Of a stretch of DNA of 64,000 nucleotides, positions 23,963 through 35,476 are shown one piece after another. The position numbers and the translations under genes were made by a program. Under the pieces are notes generated by a model, which saw only the letters and a list, made by a program, of their open reading frames with translations, was not told the origin of the DNA and did not search any database. The stretch's first letter is position 1. Each line of letters opens with the position of its first letter. This DNA comes from Cokeromyces recurvatus (lineage: Eukaryota; Mucoromycota; Mucoromycetes; Mucorales; Mucoraceae), in contig NW_026251387.1 in assembly GCF_025118155.1 (NCBI RefSeq), forward strand, positions 62,001 through 126,000, read 5' to 3'.

Positions 23963-26773
23963 ATGTATCAACCGCCTCTAGGTCAAAAACCAGAACATGA
24001 TCAGTTCCCGCTTCAAGATACTCAATTTTCAAACCAGCCACCTATGAGTCGTTCACCTTTTGATGATGATCATTATCCTGTAGATCAAAATACTCCATAT
24101 GACCATCAACCACTTTTATCATCTACTATGCATCAACCTTCACCTTATCCTCCTTCAAATCACCCATATCCACCAAGCCCTGGAGATAATTCACCCTATC
24201 CATCCTATGGTAATAGTTCCCCAACTACCCCTCAATATTTCAATCCTCCGTCACCTAACATACATTATGGTGAAGCACCCAAACGTCAACCTCGCCGTTA
24301 TAAGACAAGTAAGTTATTTCTTTTTATATATATATATATCATTTACAGCTGTAGAGATTAAAGTTTATTTATTCATTTCACAGCCAGACAAGTTAAATTA
24401 ACAAAAGGTAATTTGGTTTTGGATTGTCCTGTTCCTACAGCTTATTTAAAGGATGTACCAATAAAGGAAGGAAAGGAATTTACACATATGCGTTATACTG
24501 CTGCTACTTGTGATCCTAAAGATTTTGTTAATGAGGGTTATACACTTCGACAGCAAATGTTAAATCGTAAAACAGAATTATTTATTGTTTTAACTATGTA
24601 CAATGTAAGTTATTATTATGATTATTATGATGATCTTAATCTTTAATGTGAAATGAATAGGAAGATGAAGTTTTATTTACTCGTACTATGCATGGTGTTA
24701 TGAAGAATATTGCTCATCTTTGTTCTCGTGATCGTTCTAGTACTTGGGGGCCGGCTTCTGGTGGACCTGGCTGGCATAAAGTGACTGTATGTATTGTATC
24801 TGATGGGCGTAATAAAATTAACCCTCGTACTTTGAATGTACTGGCACTTTTAGGTGTTTATCAAGAAGGTGTTGCGAAGAACGTTGTTCACGGTAAACCT
24901 GTCACTGCCCATATTTATGAATATACAACTCAAATTTCTGTGGACCCGGATATGGAAGTAAAAAAAGCTGGTTCTAAAAATGTCGTACCCTGTCAGCTTC
25001 TGTTCTGTTTAAAGGAAAAGAATCAAAAGAAAATCAATTCACATCGTTGGTTCTTTCAAGCCTTTGGTCCCATCATTGATCCCCATGTTTGTGTCTTAAT
25101 TGATGTTGGTACTAAACCTGGTGGGACATCTATTTATCATCTTTGGAAATCGTTTGATATTAATTCTAATATTGCTGGTGCTTGTGGTGAAATTCGTGCT
25201 ATGTCAGGTACAGCAGGTGTTGCTCTTCTTAATCCTTTGGTCGCTGCTCAGAATTTTGAATACAAAATGTCGAATATCTTAGATAAGCCCTTAGAGTCTG
25301 TGTTTGGATATATCTCTGTCTTACCGGGTGCCTTTTCCGCCTATCGTTTTAAAGCCCTTCAGAATGATGTTGATGGACATGGTCCTTTAGAAAAGTATTT
25401 CTTGGGTGAAACTCAACATGGTGGTGATGCAGATATTTTTACTGCTAATATGTATTTAGCTGAAGATCGTATTTTATGTTATGAATTGGTTGCTAAAAAG
25501 AATGCTCATTGGGTTTTACATTACGTTTCAAGTTCATATGGTGAAACAGATGTACCAGACAAGGTAGACGAATTTATTTCTCAGCGTAGACGTTGGTTAA
25601 ATGGTAAAAATAATGAATGTTGGGAAAAAAAAAAAAAAAAAAAAGAGAGAGAGAGAGAAAAGTCATTATATTAATACTCATATATAATCATCATTTTTAT
25701 TAGGCTCATTCTTCGCTGGTGTTTATGCTCTTTATCATTGGCGTAAAGTATGGGCTTCAGATCATTCTTTTATTCGTAAAATAATGTTCATGTTTGAAGA
25801 TGTGTATAATACATATAATTTGATTTTTTCATGGTTTGCAATGGGTAACTTTTATCTCACGTTTTATATCTTAACCCGTGCCCTCGCTCCTGCTCAAGAT
25901 GGTCAACCTGGCCTCACGAATGCTCCTTTCTCTTATGATATCGCCATGTTACTGCATAATATCTTAAATTACATCTATATTATTTTGATTGTCATTCAGT
26001 TCATCATTGCTCTTGGTAATCGACCTCAAGGTTCAAAAATCGCTTATACATCGTCTATGATTTTCTTTGCATTATTGATGATATACATGATGTTTGCAGC
26101 TATTTGGATTACTGTTGTTGGCGTTACGACTATTGTTGAAGATTCAGAAGGTCAATTTATTCAAATGCTGGGTCAAAGTACGTTTAGAAATATTATCATT
26201 TCACTATGTGCAACCTATGTTATGTATTTTGTTTCCAGTTTTATGTTCCTTGATCCATGGCACATGTTTACAAGTTTTATTCAGTATATTCTCTTGTCTC
26301 CTAGCTATACTAACGTTTTAAATATCTATGCCTTCTGTAATACCCATGATGTCTCCTGGGGTACTAAAGGTGATAATAGTGTCGCTACGGATTTAGGTGT
26401 AGTTAAAGCCAAAAAGGACCAATCTGGTGATTTAGCAGTTGAAGTTGAAGTCCCCGTTGAGGAAAAGGATATTAACTCTGCTTATCATGATGCACAAGTA
26501 GAATTAACAAAGAAAGTTGAACCAGAGAAGGCACACCGTGATGCAAAGACAAAACAAGAGGATTATTATCGATCTTTTCGTACTAGACTTGTCTTATCAT
26601 GGATTATTACGAATTTAGCTCTTGTTGTAGGAATCACTAATACTACTGTCATAACAGCCGGTGATCGTTCAGCGGCTTATCTTGGTTTTGTGCTTTGGTC
26701 TGTGGCTGGTTTATCTTTAATAAGATTTACTGGTTCTACGCTTTACCTTATCTTCAGAATCTTCACGGGTTAA
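23963..26773 (+). CDS. Chitin synthase (division 1, class I-III type)
   Basis: Plasma-membrane glycosyltransferase that polymerises UDP-N-acetylglucosamine into cell-wall chitin. Four or more exons join to about 860 residues. The N terminus (about 115 residues, [15 protein letters not shown]) is Pro/Tyr/Ser-rich and disordered. The catalytic region has [35 protein letters not shown], the metal/nucleotide region [28 protein letters not shown], the [11 protein letters not shown] motif and the processivity motif QRRRWLNG. An intron with an A20/GA run splits NG|SFFAGVY. Downstream are about six helices, with the acidic segment [10 protein letters not shown] between them. The start at 23963 follows an A-rich leader. 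Class within division 1 needs a tree. Convergent with the NUFIP1-like gene. Confidence 0.95.
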
Positions 26774-26823
26774 AGACATAAGCAACTGAAATTTCATTGA
26801 TGTATTATATTAAATTGTATTAA

Positions 26824-26867
<44 letters not shown>

Positions 26868-27092
26868 CTGGTTATTATTATGCTTTATATCGTTAAAAGT
26901 ATATATTTTCATATTTGAAATAAACAGGCCTGCAGTATATTTTTTTAAAGGGCTACATTAATTTATCAACACACACATATACAGTCATCGCTTATTCTTT
27001 ATTATTATTTTTTCTTTTCTTTTTTTTTTTTCCTTTTTTTTTTTTTTACATTAGAATTGTTGGTATTTTATATATTTATGTTTAAAATACAC
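26774..27092. repeat. Convergent 3' spacer with a 42-base T run
   Basis: An uninterrupted T run from 26826 to 26867 follows the chitin-synthase stop, and two shorter T runs (about 27015-27048) precede the stop of the minus-strand gene. Runs like this recur at gene ends in this window; the exact length may be unreliable. Confidence 0.7.
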
Positions 27093-28785
27093 CTAAGTAG
27101 GTACTTCTGTAATTAAACTAGAATCATTAGAGACTATTGTTGTAATTGAGTCCGTATTAGAAGCTGAAGGCGTAGCATCTACTTGTTCATTAGATTCCAC
27201 ATTAGAAGCTGAAGGCGTAGTATCTATTTGTTCATTAGATTGCACATCATTACTTATTTCTTCTCCGTTAGAAGACTTATATACTTCTTCCTTAGGCTGT
27301 TTTTCTTTTTCTTCAAAGAAATGATTATCGACGATATATCTAAGACATTGCAAAATAACATTTTTTTCTTGCATGATCTCCTTTTCTAGTAGCTATTGGG
27401 GAGGGGGATTTTTAATCGTTAATACAAATTAAATCCTTTGACTTTTTTTTTTCCTTTACCTTGTATAATAAATTGGGTCTTTTTTTACTAAAATGTGTAG
27501 TTCTCGATTGTTTGGATTGTTGTTTTAGCTTTGGATCTGGCTTTTCATGCGAAAATGTACATTCATCGCCTCTTTTACATTTACCCATCATGAAATATTT
27601 ACATCTTGGCTTAGGTCTGTTCTCAGGTAGTGAAATTTTGCCCATAACAGAGGGATCCTTTGAGGTAACAGCATCTTTTTCAGGATCTATTAAATCATCT
27701 GAATCCGAATCTGATGTATACTGTCCTACTAATGTAGATCCCTCCACTTTTTGCTTCTTTTCCTGATTACTATGATCATGACTTGATCTACGTTTATTTC
27801 CTTTTGCTACTAATTCTCCTCTGGCTCTTTTTTCTGCTTCCTCCTTTGCCTTTCTTTCGACATTTGCTTGACTAGGCCAATTTTTCTTTCTAGCTGCAAT
27901 CCATGCCTCTAACTCTTCAGGCGTTTCAATTCTAGGCGCATATGGTGGCACTATACCATCTGGCCGTGAACTAAAAAACAAAAACAAAAAAAGAAATTAG
28001 ATATGTATATCTGTCTATGTAAAAGAAATTTTAATAATCAACTTACGGCTTTTTTGGTGTTTTTCTTTCTTTTCCATGATAAACTTCTGCATGTTCTTCC
28101 AAGACGGATGGCAAACACATAAAATCACAATCTGGGCATTTAATATGAAGTTTTTCATGCTGCATTACAGCTTGTATACTTTTTAGCCAGCGATAGCAGC
28201 AATACTTGGGCCTATTATGTAATAATAATTATTAAATATTAATATTATTGTTGTTGATTTTCTGTTTTACCTGCTAAGAGGAGTTTGTGCTTGATTTGTA
28301 TTTTTTGATTCACTTTTATTAGTATTTACAATAGTTTTAACGTTTTTTTTAGCATTAGAATTTGTTGATGCTAAAGTTAGATCATTATAATTAACAATGG
28401 ATCGTTGACCATAGGCTGAATGATAGTTTGCATAGTATCCCATTGATGATAATTGCTGTGCTTGTTGTTGCTCATAAATTGAATTTGTATTAGATATAGG
28501 GTGTTGATATTGAGGCTGTTGCTGATAAGCTTGCTGATATTGTGATTGCTGATGGTATTGTTGTTGTTGTTGTTGTTGCTGCTGTTGTTGTTGCTGATAT
28601 AATTGTTGCTGATAGGGTTGCTGATATTGATACATCATAGTAGATAAAGCTGCAGCTGGATCTCCCTGAGGAACCTGTAATTGAGAAGGAGGCTGTTGGT
28701 AATATTGAGAGTAATAGTAAGATGAGTACTGATCATATGGGTATTGTGACTGATTCAAGTTGACATTATTATTGTTTCTTTCCAT
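27093..28785 (-). CDS. NUFIP1/Rsa1-like protein with CCCH zinc finger
   Basis: Probable assembly factor for box C/D snoRNPs in the nucleus (role of human NUFIP1 and yeast Rsa1). Four exons give about 490 residues. The first 170 are Gln/Tyr-rich with a pure Gln run of 13. A C2H2-like segment follows (HIKCPDCDFMCLPSVLEEHAEVYH-type spacing: Cys-x2-Cys ... His-x4-His). The NUFIP1 core is PPYAPRIETPEELEAWIAAR, KKNWPSQANVERKAKEE. A CCCH finger follows: PRCKYFMMGKCKRGDECTF, then SH. The C-terminal tail has a direct duplication (SNEQIDTTPSASN and SNEQVDATPSASN). The last intron joins LLYK to LLEKEIMQ. The Gln-rich arm is low-complexity. Confidence 0.82.
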
Positions 28786-28996
28786 GATCTTTATGTATGT
28801 TCTAATTCAAAAATTGTAAAAGAAAAATAAAAAAATTTTATTTTTTTTAAAAAAAAAAAACATAGTGCTGAATTTTAAAACCATCCCCGCTTTTCAATAC
28901 GATTATCAATTACATAATACAATTGAGATCTGTATACACATATTCATCATATAAAAAAAAAAGAAAGAAACTGAATCACATCCTCTTATACAATTA

Positions 28997-30960
28997 TTAT
29001 AAATAATGCTCATTAATATATGCTCTGGCTCTTTTGAAGTTTTCATCTGATATATTCCCCCATATTTCTGCTATTTTTTGATATTCTTCTTCATAATCTT
29101 CCCTATAATTTTCAAGTTTTGGCAGTCTTGCGGTATCATCTGTTTGAATCTCTTCTTCGTGATAATTTAACCACACAATATATGGCTCTCGTCTTCTTCT
29201 ATCAATATTGAATAGTTCATAAGGGTTTAAACCTGAATTATGTTCAGATGTAAACTTTTGCATCAATTCCTTGTTAGGCAGATAGGAATGACCTGACCAA
29301 ACCCGCGCAACAGCTTGCGCTTGTGTATCAAAATGAGACCATGTAACGAAATAAGGAGATATACCTACAAAGGTTAAAGTAGGGTCTGACATTAAGAAGA
29401 TTTCACGGTAGACATTCAAGGGGACTTTGGGTCCCTTAACCACATGACTATCAGGTACATCATCATCATAAATAGGTCGAGGTGTAGTAAATACATTTGC
29501 TTCTTCTAGCTGACCTTTTTCGATAACTAAATCTCCGAGAAATGGCATACGATCCATAAAACCTGTACAAAAAATGATATGATCGATATTATCCAAAGCT
29601 GTGCCATCTTCAAATACTATAGTGCCGTCTACTTTATCGTTTTCATTTGAGAATGAGGCTATATTGGGCTTAATAATAACTGATTTTGGAATTTTGGAAC
29701 GTATCACATTAAGAATAGGTACAAGCGATTCAAAGGGTCCCCTAAGGGTCATTGTTATTGTTTTTGCAAATCCTTCAAGAGACCTAACAATGTCTATAGC
29801 GGAGATACTACCACCAATAACTAAAACATTCTAATACATATTTGTATATATACATGTATACATATTTATATTTATATATCACTATTTCCTTTTTTTTTTC
29901 TTTTTTTTTTTAAAAAAAAATAATAATAATAAAAAAAAAAAGAATAATTTTATGCACATACTTTATCTTTAAAATCCTCAGGCTGTCTAAATTGCTTTGA
30001 GTGAGATATTTTAGAAGGGAAAAGTTTATTCCACTCTGTAAGGTGCTTAAAATCAGGTACAAAAGGATCTTGATAGCAACCATTTGCAATAACAACTGCA
30101 TCAAATGTTTCTTTCCATCGAGTCTCTCGAACCATACCACTTTCATAAACCTCATATTTGCAAAGTGTTAACTCCCAAGTTTGATCGTCTTCAGGATGTT
30201 TTCTAACAAGATCCACACTTGTATCAAACTCAATTAACGATAAAAGATCAAATTTAGCAGCATAGTCTTGAATATAGTGTAAAACGTCATGATGTGGGCA
30301 AAATCTAGGTAGACCCTCTGGAAAAGGGAAATCAGGAAAGCCGGAGAGATCAGTAGCAGTATTAGTATAAAGGTCTCTATAGCATGCAGAGGGTGGACAT
30401 TTATTTAATAACCTATCTTTCACTTCAGGAGTCATTTCATAAAGTCTTTTTTGAACTTCTTTTGACGTTAGCTCCAAAGCTTCTTTCTCAGTCTCTCGTG
30501 TAATACGAGAGCTAGGAATCTTAGGCTTAGGTGGCGCTCTCTGGGAGTAAATCCTGTTATAAACAAACAAACAAACAAACAAAAAATATAGACTTGAATA
30601 TACGTATATACTTTACAGCCACACCATTAAATAAAAGCTTACCAAAGACCACCTACTGTAGAATTTCTTTCAAATACTCTAACATTAAAACCTAAATCTT
30701 TTAAATGCCTTGCTGAACATAACTTTTGTGTATACATATATATAAATATATGAAAATAAGTCAAAGATGTATTGAAAGAAAGGAAAAGCAATTACCCCTG
30801 AAGGACCAGCACCAATTACAGCAACATTTGTTATTGGTTTCTGAAATATATATGGGTTTTTTAAAGCAGCTTTTGATTCTTCTAATGCTTCTCTTGTAAT
30901 TTCTTCTAGACTTTTTCCATTAACAGGTAAACATCCTTCTGAAACACATTTGTTAGTCAT
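28997..30960 (-). CDS. Flavin-containing monooxygenase
   Basis: NADPH- and FAD-dependent oxygenase of soft nucleophiles, or a related group B monooxygenase. About four exons join to roughly 530 residues from MTNKCVSEGCLPVNGKS. The FAD site is NVAVIGAGPSGLCSARHLKD, followed by LGFNVRVFERNSTVGGLW. The FMO signature is at ISHSKQFRQPEDFKDK and the NADPH site at NVLVIGGSISAIDIVRSLEG, the G-S-S-A variant common in fungal FMOs. The motif DHIIFCTGF (ATG-type) and the C-terminal segment with WLNYHEEE complete the fold. The frame runs cleanly to EHYL. Substrate unknown. A T/A run precedes the start. Confidence 0.9.
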
Positions 30961-30968
30961 TATCACAA

Positions 30969-30999
<31 letters not shown>

Positions 31000-32671
31000 G
31001 AGGAAAGATAAAAATAAGATGTTAATTTGAGCCCTATTATAACAAGAGACTGCATTTATCACGTGGTATCATCAGATGCCTAAACGTTTATGAAAAAAAA
31101 AGAGAGAGAGAGAGAAGAATACTATTATGAATCAGTAAGAAAAAGACAAGGTGAAGATGCTATTTGTAGGAAAAAAAAAAGAAAGAATGAAATAAGCAAC
31201 TTCAAGTACAATTTTTTTTGGCCCGTATTTAGATGAAAGATTGTCTCAAGTTAATATGAAAAGACATTTAGTAAGTCTAAGACTGATGGAGATATATAAT
31301 TTAAACTTCTTGGCTGATAAATGACTTCAAATTAATAGGTAAAAGACACTTGGATTTTTCTGGCAATAAATATTATTAACAAATATATAGCCTTTGTATA
31401 TTTAACTGTTAAAAGCATTATTTTTTTTATAAATTATATTCGACTTCTTGTTTTAATCCCAAATTATTCTTCCTATAATAGTTATATACGTCTTTAATCC
31501 CTTTTTATAATTTGTTGTATTGCAATATGGCACTACTTTTACCTTTCTTGTGTTTAAAGATGCTATTAATTAGCTATGTTTTTACACCCTCTTTCTTACT
31601 TACGTGAAAGCAAATCTTGAGTAGAAATAGAAACATAGAAATCAAATCCTTGAAATTCTAGAGAAGAAAAGTGAATAGCTTATTTATATTTTTATCAACA
31701 ACTTTGCTATTTTTAAAAAAAAGGAAATCTTTTTTTTTAAGATATCGTTCTAGCCTTTTGATTAATTTGATTGATTTTTTTTTCTCCTACAGTATATGTT
31801 CCGATTCTTACATCCAAACAATGACCTTGTATACTTTGAGTCGGTTGATATCAATAGTCTTTATTTTAACATTTTTATTATTGATTAATTTTACATTAAA
31901 TGGGACATCAGCATCAACGATCTTTTTGTATGCAATTAACAAAAGATAATCCAAGTTATTTACTCTTAAAAGCCTTTGTTGTATATTTAATGATGTATTA
32001 CATAATATCCTATAATAGACTGATCAGAGTCATGAAGGACCGAATGATATTATAGTTATTAGTTGTAGACTGTATGGATACAATATTATTTGGTTTCAGT
32101 TTATAAGACATTCTTGTGATGAGAAAAAATAATATTATAATAAATATCAACGTTACGAAATAATGATAAAGATATATGCATCGTAGATTGTACCTATTAG
32201 TTATATATACGCATTATTATTATAATATTGCCCTAAAATACTAACTTATAAATATAATCATATACTATCTATACACTATACAATATAATGAAATTCATTC
32301 AAGTAGTACATTGAGGAATGAATATAATACAAAGCATCTTCCCTATATCATTCACTAGTATGAACAAACGAGATCTCATTATTTGGCTTCAAGAAAAATA
32401 ACCGGCTAGATCGAGCACGAATAATTTAATATTTATTAGAGTGAGTTAACTGAGATTAATTCTCAGTCAGGGCAAAGATTAGAGAGCTCAAACAAAATAA
32501 CTTTGATCATTTTATGGGAAATATTCTTCTTTCATTCTGTTCCTGTCGCGAAGTAACCTGTTCTCCACAAAATATAAATAAGGATCCATTTTGCAGTCAT
32601 TTTGAGAAATTTAATTAAATTTATTCTTATTCACTTTCTTCATTTTATAAAGTTTTCACAGATTTAATCTG

Positions 32672-32704
<33 letters not shown>

Positions 32705-33880
32705 TAATCTAGATTTGTCCAGTTTAGTTATAACAAAGCAAATAATCAGCCAATAGAGGTAGAGTAAAACTTGCCGTTTAGAATCAATAGTAGATAACAT
32801 AAGGAAATCAAGAAGACATCATTCATGCGTTATTACTATAGTCATGATTTGTCCCTGTTTTCACACGAACTTAATTGTTCAAGAAAATTTAATATAAATA
32901 CTAAAAAATTATTGATTTTGAAAAAATAAAGATAGCCAATAAATATTATATAATCTTTGTTTAATACTCTTTCGTACCTCAAGAAGTAAAGAAACGACAC
33001 ATTTCTGCACACCTCTCCCTCTTGAATTGCATCGTACAGAGCCTCTCGGATATGCGGCAGTATGTTCAAAACCCATTGATTGGATAGTTTCAGCATCACA
33101 AAAAATAATTAAAGTTCATATTTTGATGAGCATGTTGAAGCAAATGCAATGTTGGAAGGATTTAGGTTTCGAAGCTGAACTCACCAATGAAGAAATCCAA
33201 AAAAAAAAACACTTCAGCTTATGAAAAAAAAAAAGATTAGCAGGAAACTATCAGAGGCTAAAAGGCTAAAAATTTTCCCCAAGTGTTTGAATATGGATAG
33301 TGTTTAAGTATCAAAGAATAAAATTGTTATAATTTGACACAAAAAACTTGAACTATCTAACTAAAAATTGAGTGAGGACCAAAAAGTTTGAATAAACTAA
33401 AGTTTTTTTTTGTTTGTTTGTTTGTTTGATTAGTCAACTAAAAATCTTGAATTTTAAACGCAAAATGCTGTACATTGTGTTATAGACTGGGTAGACTTAT
33501 ATAATATTTATATGAATGACCCAAAGTTAATAGTGACAGTATTTTGATTCATGACAGTAGAAGTTAGTGCCCAACTCTTACATACACATACACATATATA
33601 CAAACGTACATACATTAAATCAAACTAAACAATGAATTGTATAGAAAACTGATATACTTATTAAGGGTAACTCTGATAAAGTAACAGTAAAATATAAAGT
33701 CTACTATCATATAAGTTTTGACCTTTGTTACAGAATAAGATAGCCATCAAGTTTTCAGAATAATGCATTATGACGTATCCTGGTATACTTTATAAATCCT
33801 TATAACATACGATAATAATTAATACTATTCATGATTTATCTCATGAATATGTTACATAAGTGATTATTTGTCAAAAATTA

Positions 33881-33916
33881 TTGCCAACTCTCATTTGCTT
33901 GCCAACTCTCATTTGC
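33881..33916. repeat. Exact 18-base tandem duplication
   Basis: Two perfect adjacent copies of TTGCCAACTCTCATTTGC. Confidence 0.85.
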
Positions 33917-34989
33917 ACATCCAAAATAAAAGGATATCATTAAATCAATAATATGGGCAAAAGTTCGTTTAATTTAGTAGATTCAGCATAATAAGGAACA
34001 AAAATTTATCGTTGTTATTGGTGATATTGATATGACGATATGTTAGAGTCCTGGGAAAAAAAATAAAATAAAATAAAATACATACATTTCAAAAACACAT
34101 ACACGTTTATAATGCATACTATCCCAATTGGTGAATTCAATATTTAATCAGTAGATTTCTAACCTATTGGATCTTTGTTTCATAGATAAAATTTATTTGC
34201 CAATTAATAGAAAACCAACGAGTTAATAACATAGAATAAAGAATGACTAGCAGAGAAGATTATTAATAGATAAATAATGCCTTTCTTGTTCAAGTCTAAA
34301 AAAAAATGAGATATTTTTTTTTCTAGAGAACGTGACAGAATTTTTAAGTAATCATAAAGTGTCACCAAGCCCTTATTGTGCAAGTCTGCATTAAAATTTT
34401 GATTTCCTTTACTTTAACCAAAGAGAGTCTTTATTTAATTGAATTTGTAATTTTTTTTTTATTCCTTTAAAGTATACTAAGATCTATGTTAACAGAGCCT
34501 ACTGTTTAAATTACCCCTAAAAATCAGAGTATAATTCAGTTTTGAAATGAATTCATATCTGCTGCTTTCTATTTTAGAGCCCTTTCTATACTTTGAATCG
34601 ATTACATAGTACATCATTTCCCAGCTTTGAGATTATAAATCAGTGTTTTAATTGAAAGTATGAATTCACGTAAAATAAAATTCTTCACTATGGATTAGAT
34701 AACCTTCAACTGCTTTTCTTGATCCATCATTAGTTGTTCTTGTCTGATAAATGAGTTATAGGCAATTATTACATTTCATAAAGTTATTTTCCAGCGTGAT
34801 GCCTTTTATTTATTTGCTTTTCATGGTTATACTAATCATTGTCTATAACTCTCTTGAGCAGCTCATTCAGTGATCCCAGTTTTTGCTGCCAAAGAAAAAA
34901 AAAAAGGGGGGGGCTTAATTTTCATATAATATAGAAACAAAGTTTTTTTTTGTCAGCTGTATAGATAGAGTAACTATTACCTTTATTTG

Positions 34990-35116
34990 TTTTGAGAGTT
35001 AATAATTTGTCTGTTTTCTCAGTTACAAGACTCATTCTACTCCTCAAGTTTTCATTTTTAGGATCTAGGTCAAGTAGAATAGTCTGTACATCCTTATAAT
35101 CTGTTGAATTGACCAA
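34990..35116 (-). pseudogene. Possible relic exon
   Basis: An isolated frame encoding MVNSTDYKDVQTILLDLDPK and then a charged segment up to KTNKG at a GTAATA donor-like site. The composition is protein-like, but no neighbouring exon is found and the family is unknown. Confidence 0.2.
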
Positions 35117-35476
35117 ATTCTAAAGTTTAAATTCTTCTCCCTCTTTAGTGTTATAGCTCATACACTTGTTATCGTATTTCGTAGTTATTTTACCTTAGTT
35201 ATCCTTTATTAAAAATAGAAGTGTATTGTTCATGATGAATATGTTTTTAGTAATTGAAATATGCTATTTGGATTTCAGAAATCCGCTGATTAAAATTGAG
35301 AATCCGCCATTTGGGACTGTAGTAAGCGATATGCTATATCAAAAAAAACAAACCTTAATTAGCGTATAAATAGGTATTTTTGTACTCATTTCTCCAAAGT
35401 TCTTTTTTTTTTCTTCTCCTTTTTTCTTTTTTACATTAAAAAAAAAAAAAAAAAAGAAAAGAGTATACGTAATCAA

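Larger units (their letters stand above)
30961..35476. other. 4.5-kb gene-poor region
   Basis: Divergent space between the flavin monooxygenase and glycogen phosphorylase. The sequence is AT-rich with an A run at 30967-30995, a CACGTG near 31060, and a T run of about 34 bases near 32670-32703. An exact tandem duplication of 18 bases lies at 33881-33916. Small protein-like fragments (plus strand 33027-33200; minus strand 34990-35116, DYKDVQTILLDLDPKNENLR) have no partner exons. The final 130 bases are a pyrimidine-rich leader. No intact gene is supported. Confidence 0.5.

Noticed and set aside
31820..31949. Short hydrophobic frame resembling a small secreted peptide
   Set aside because: Low-complexity Leu/Ile translation of AT-rich DNA, with no downstream support.
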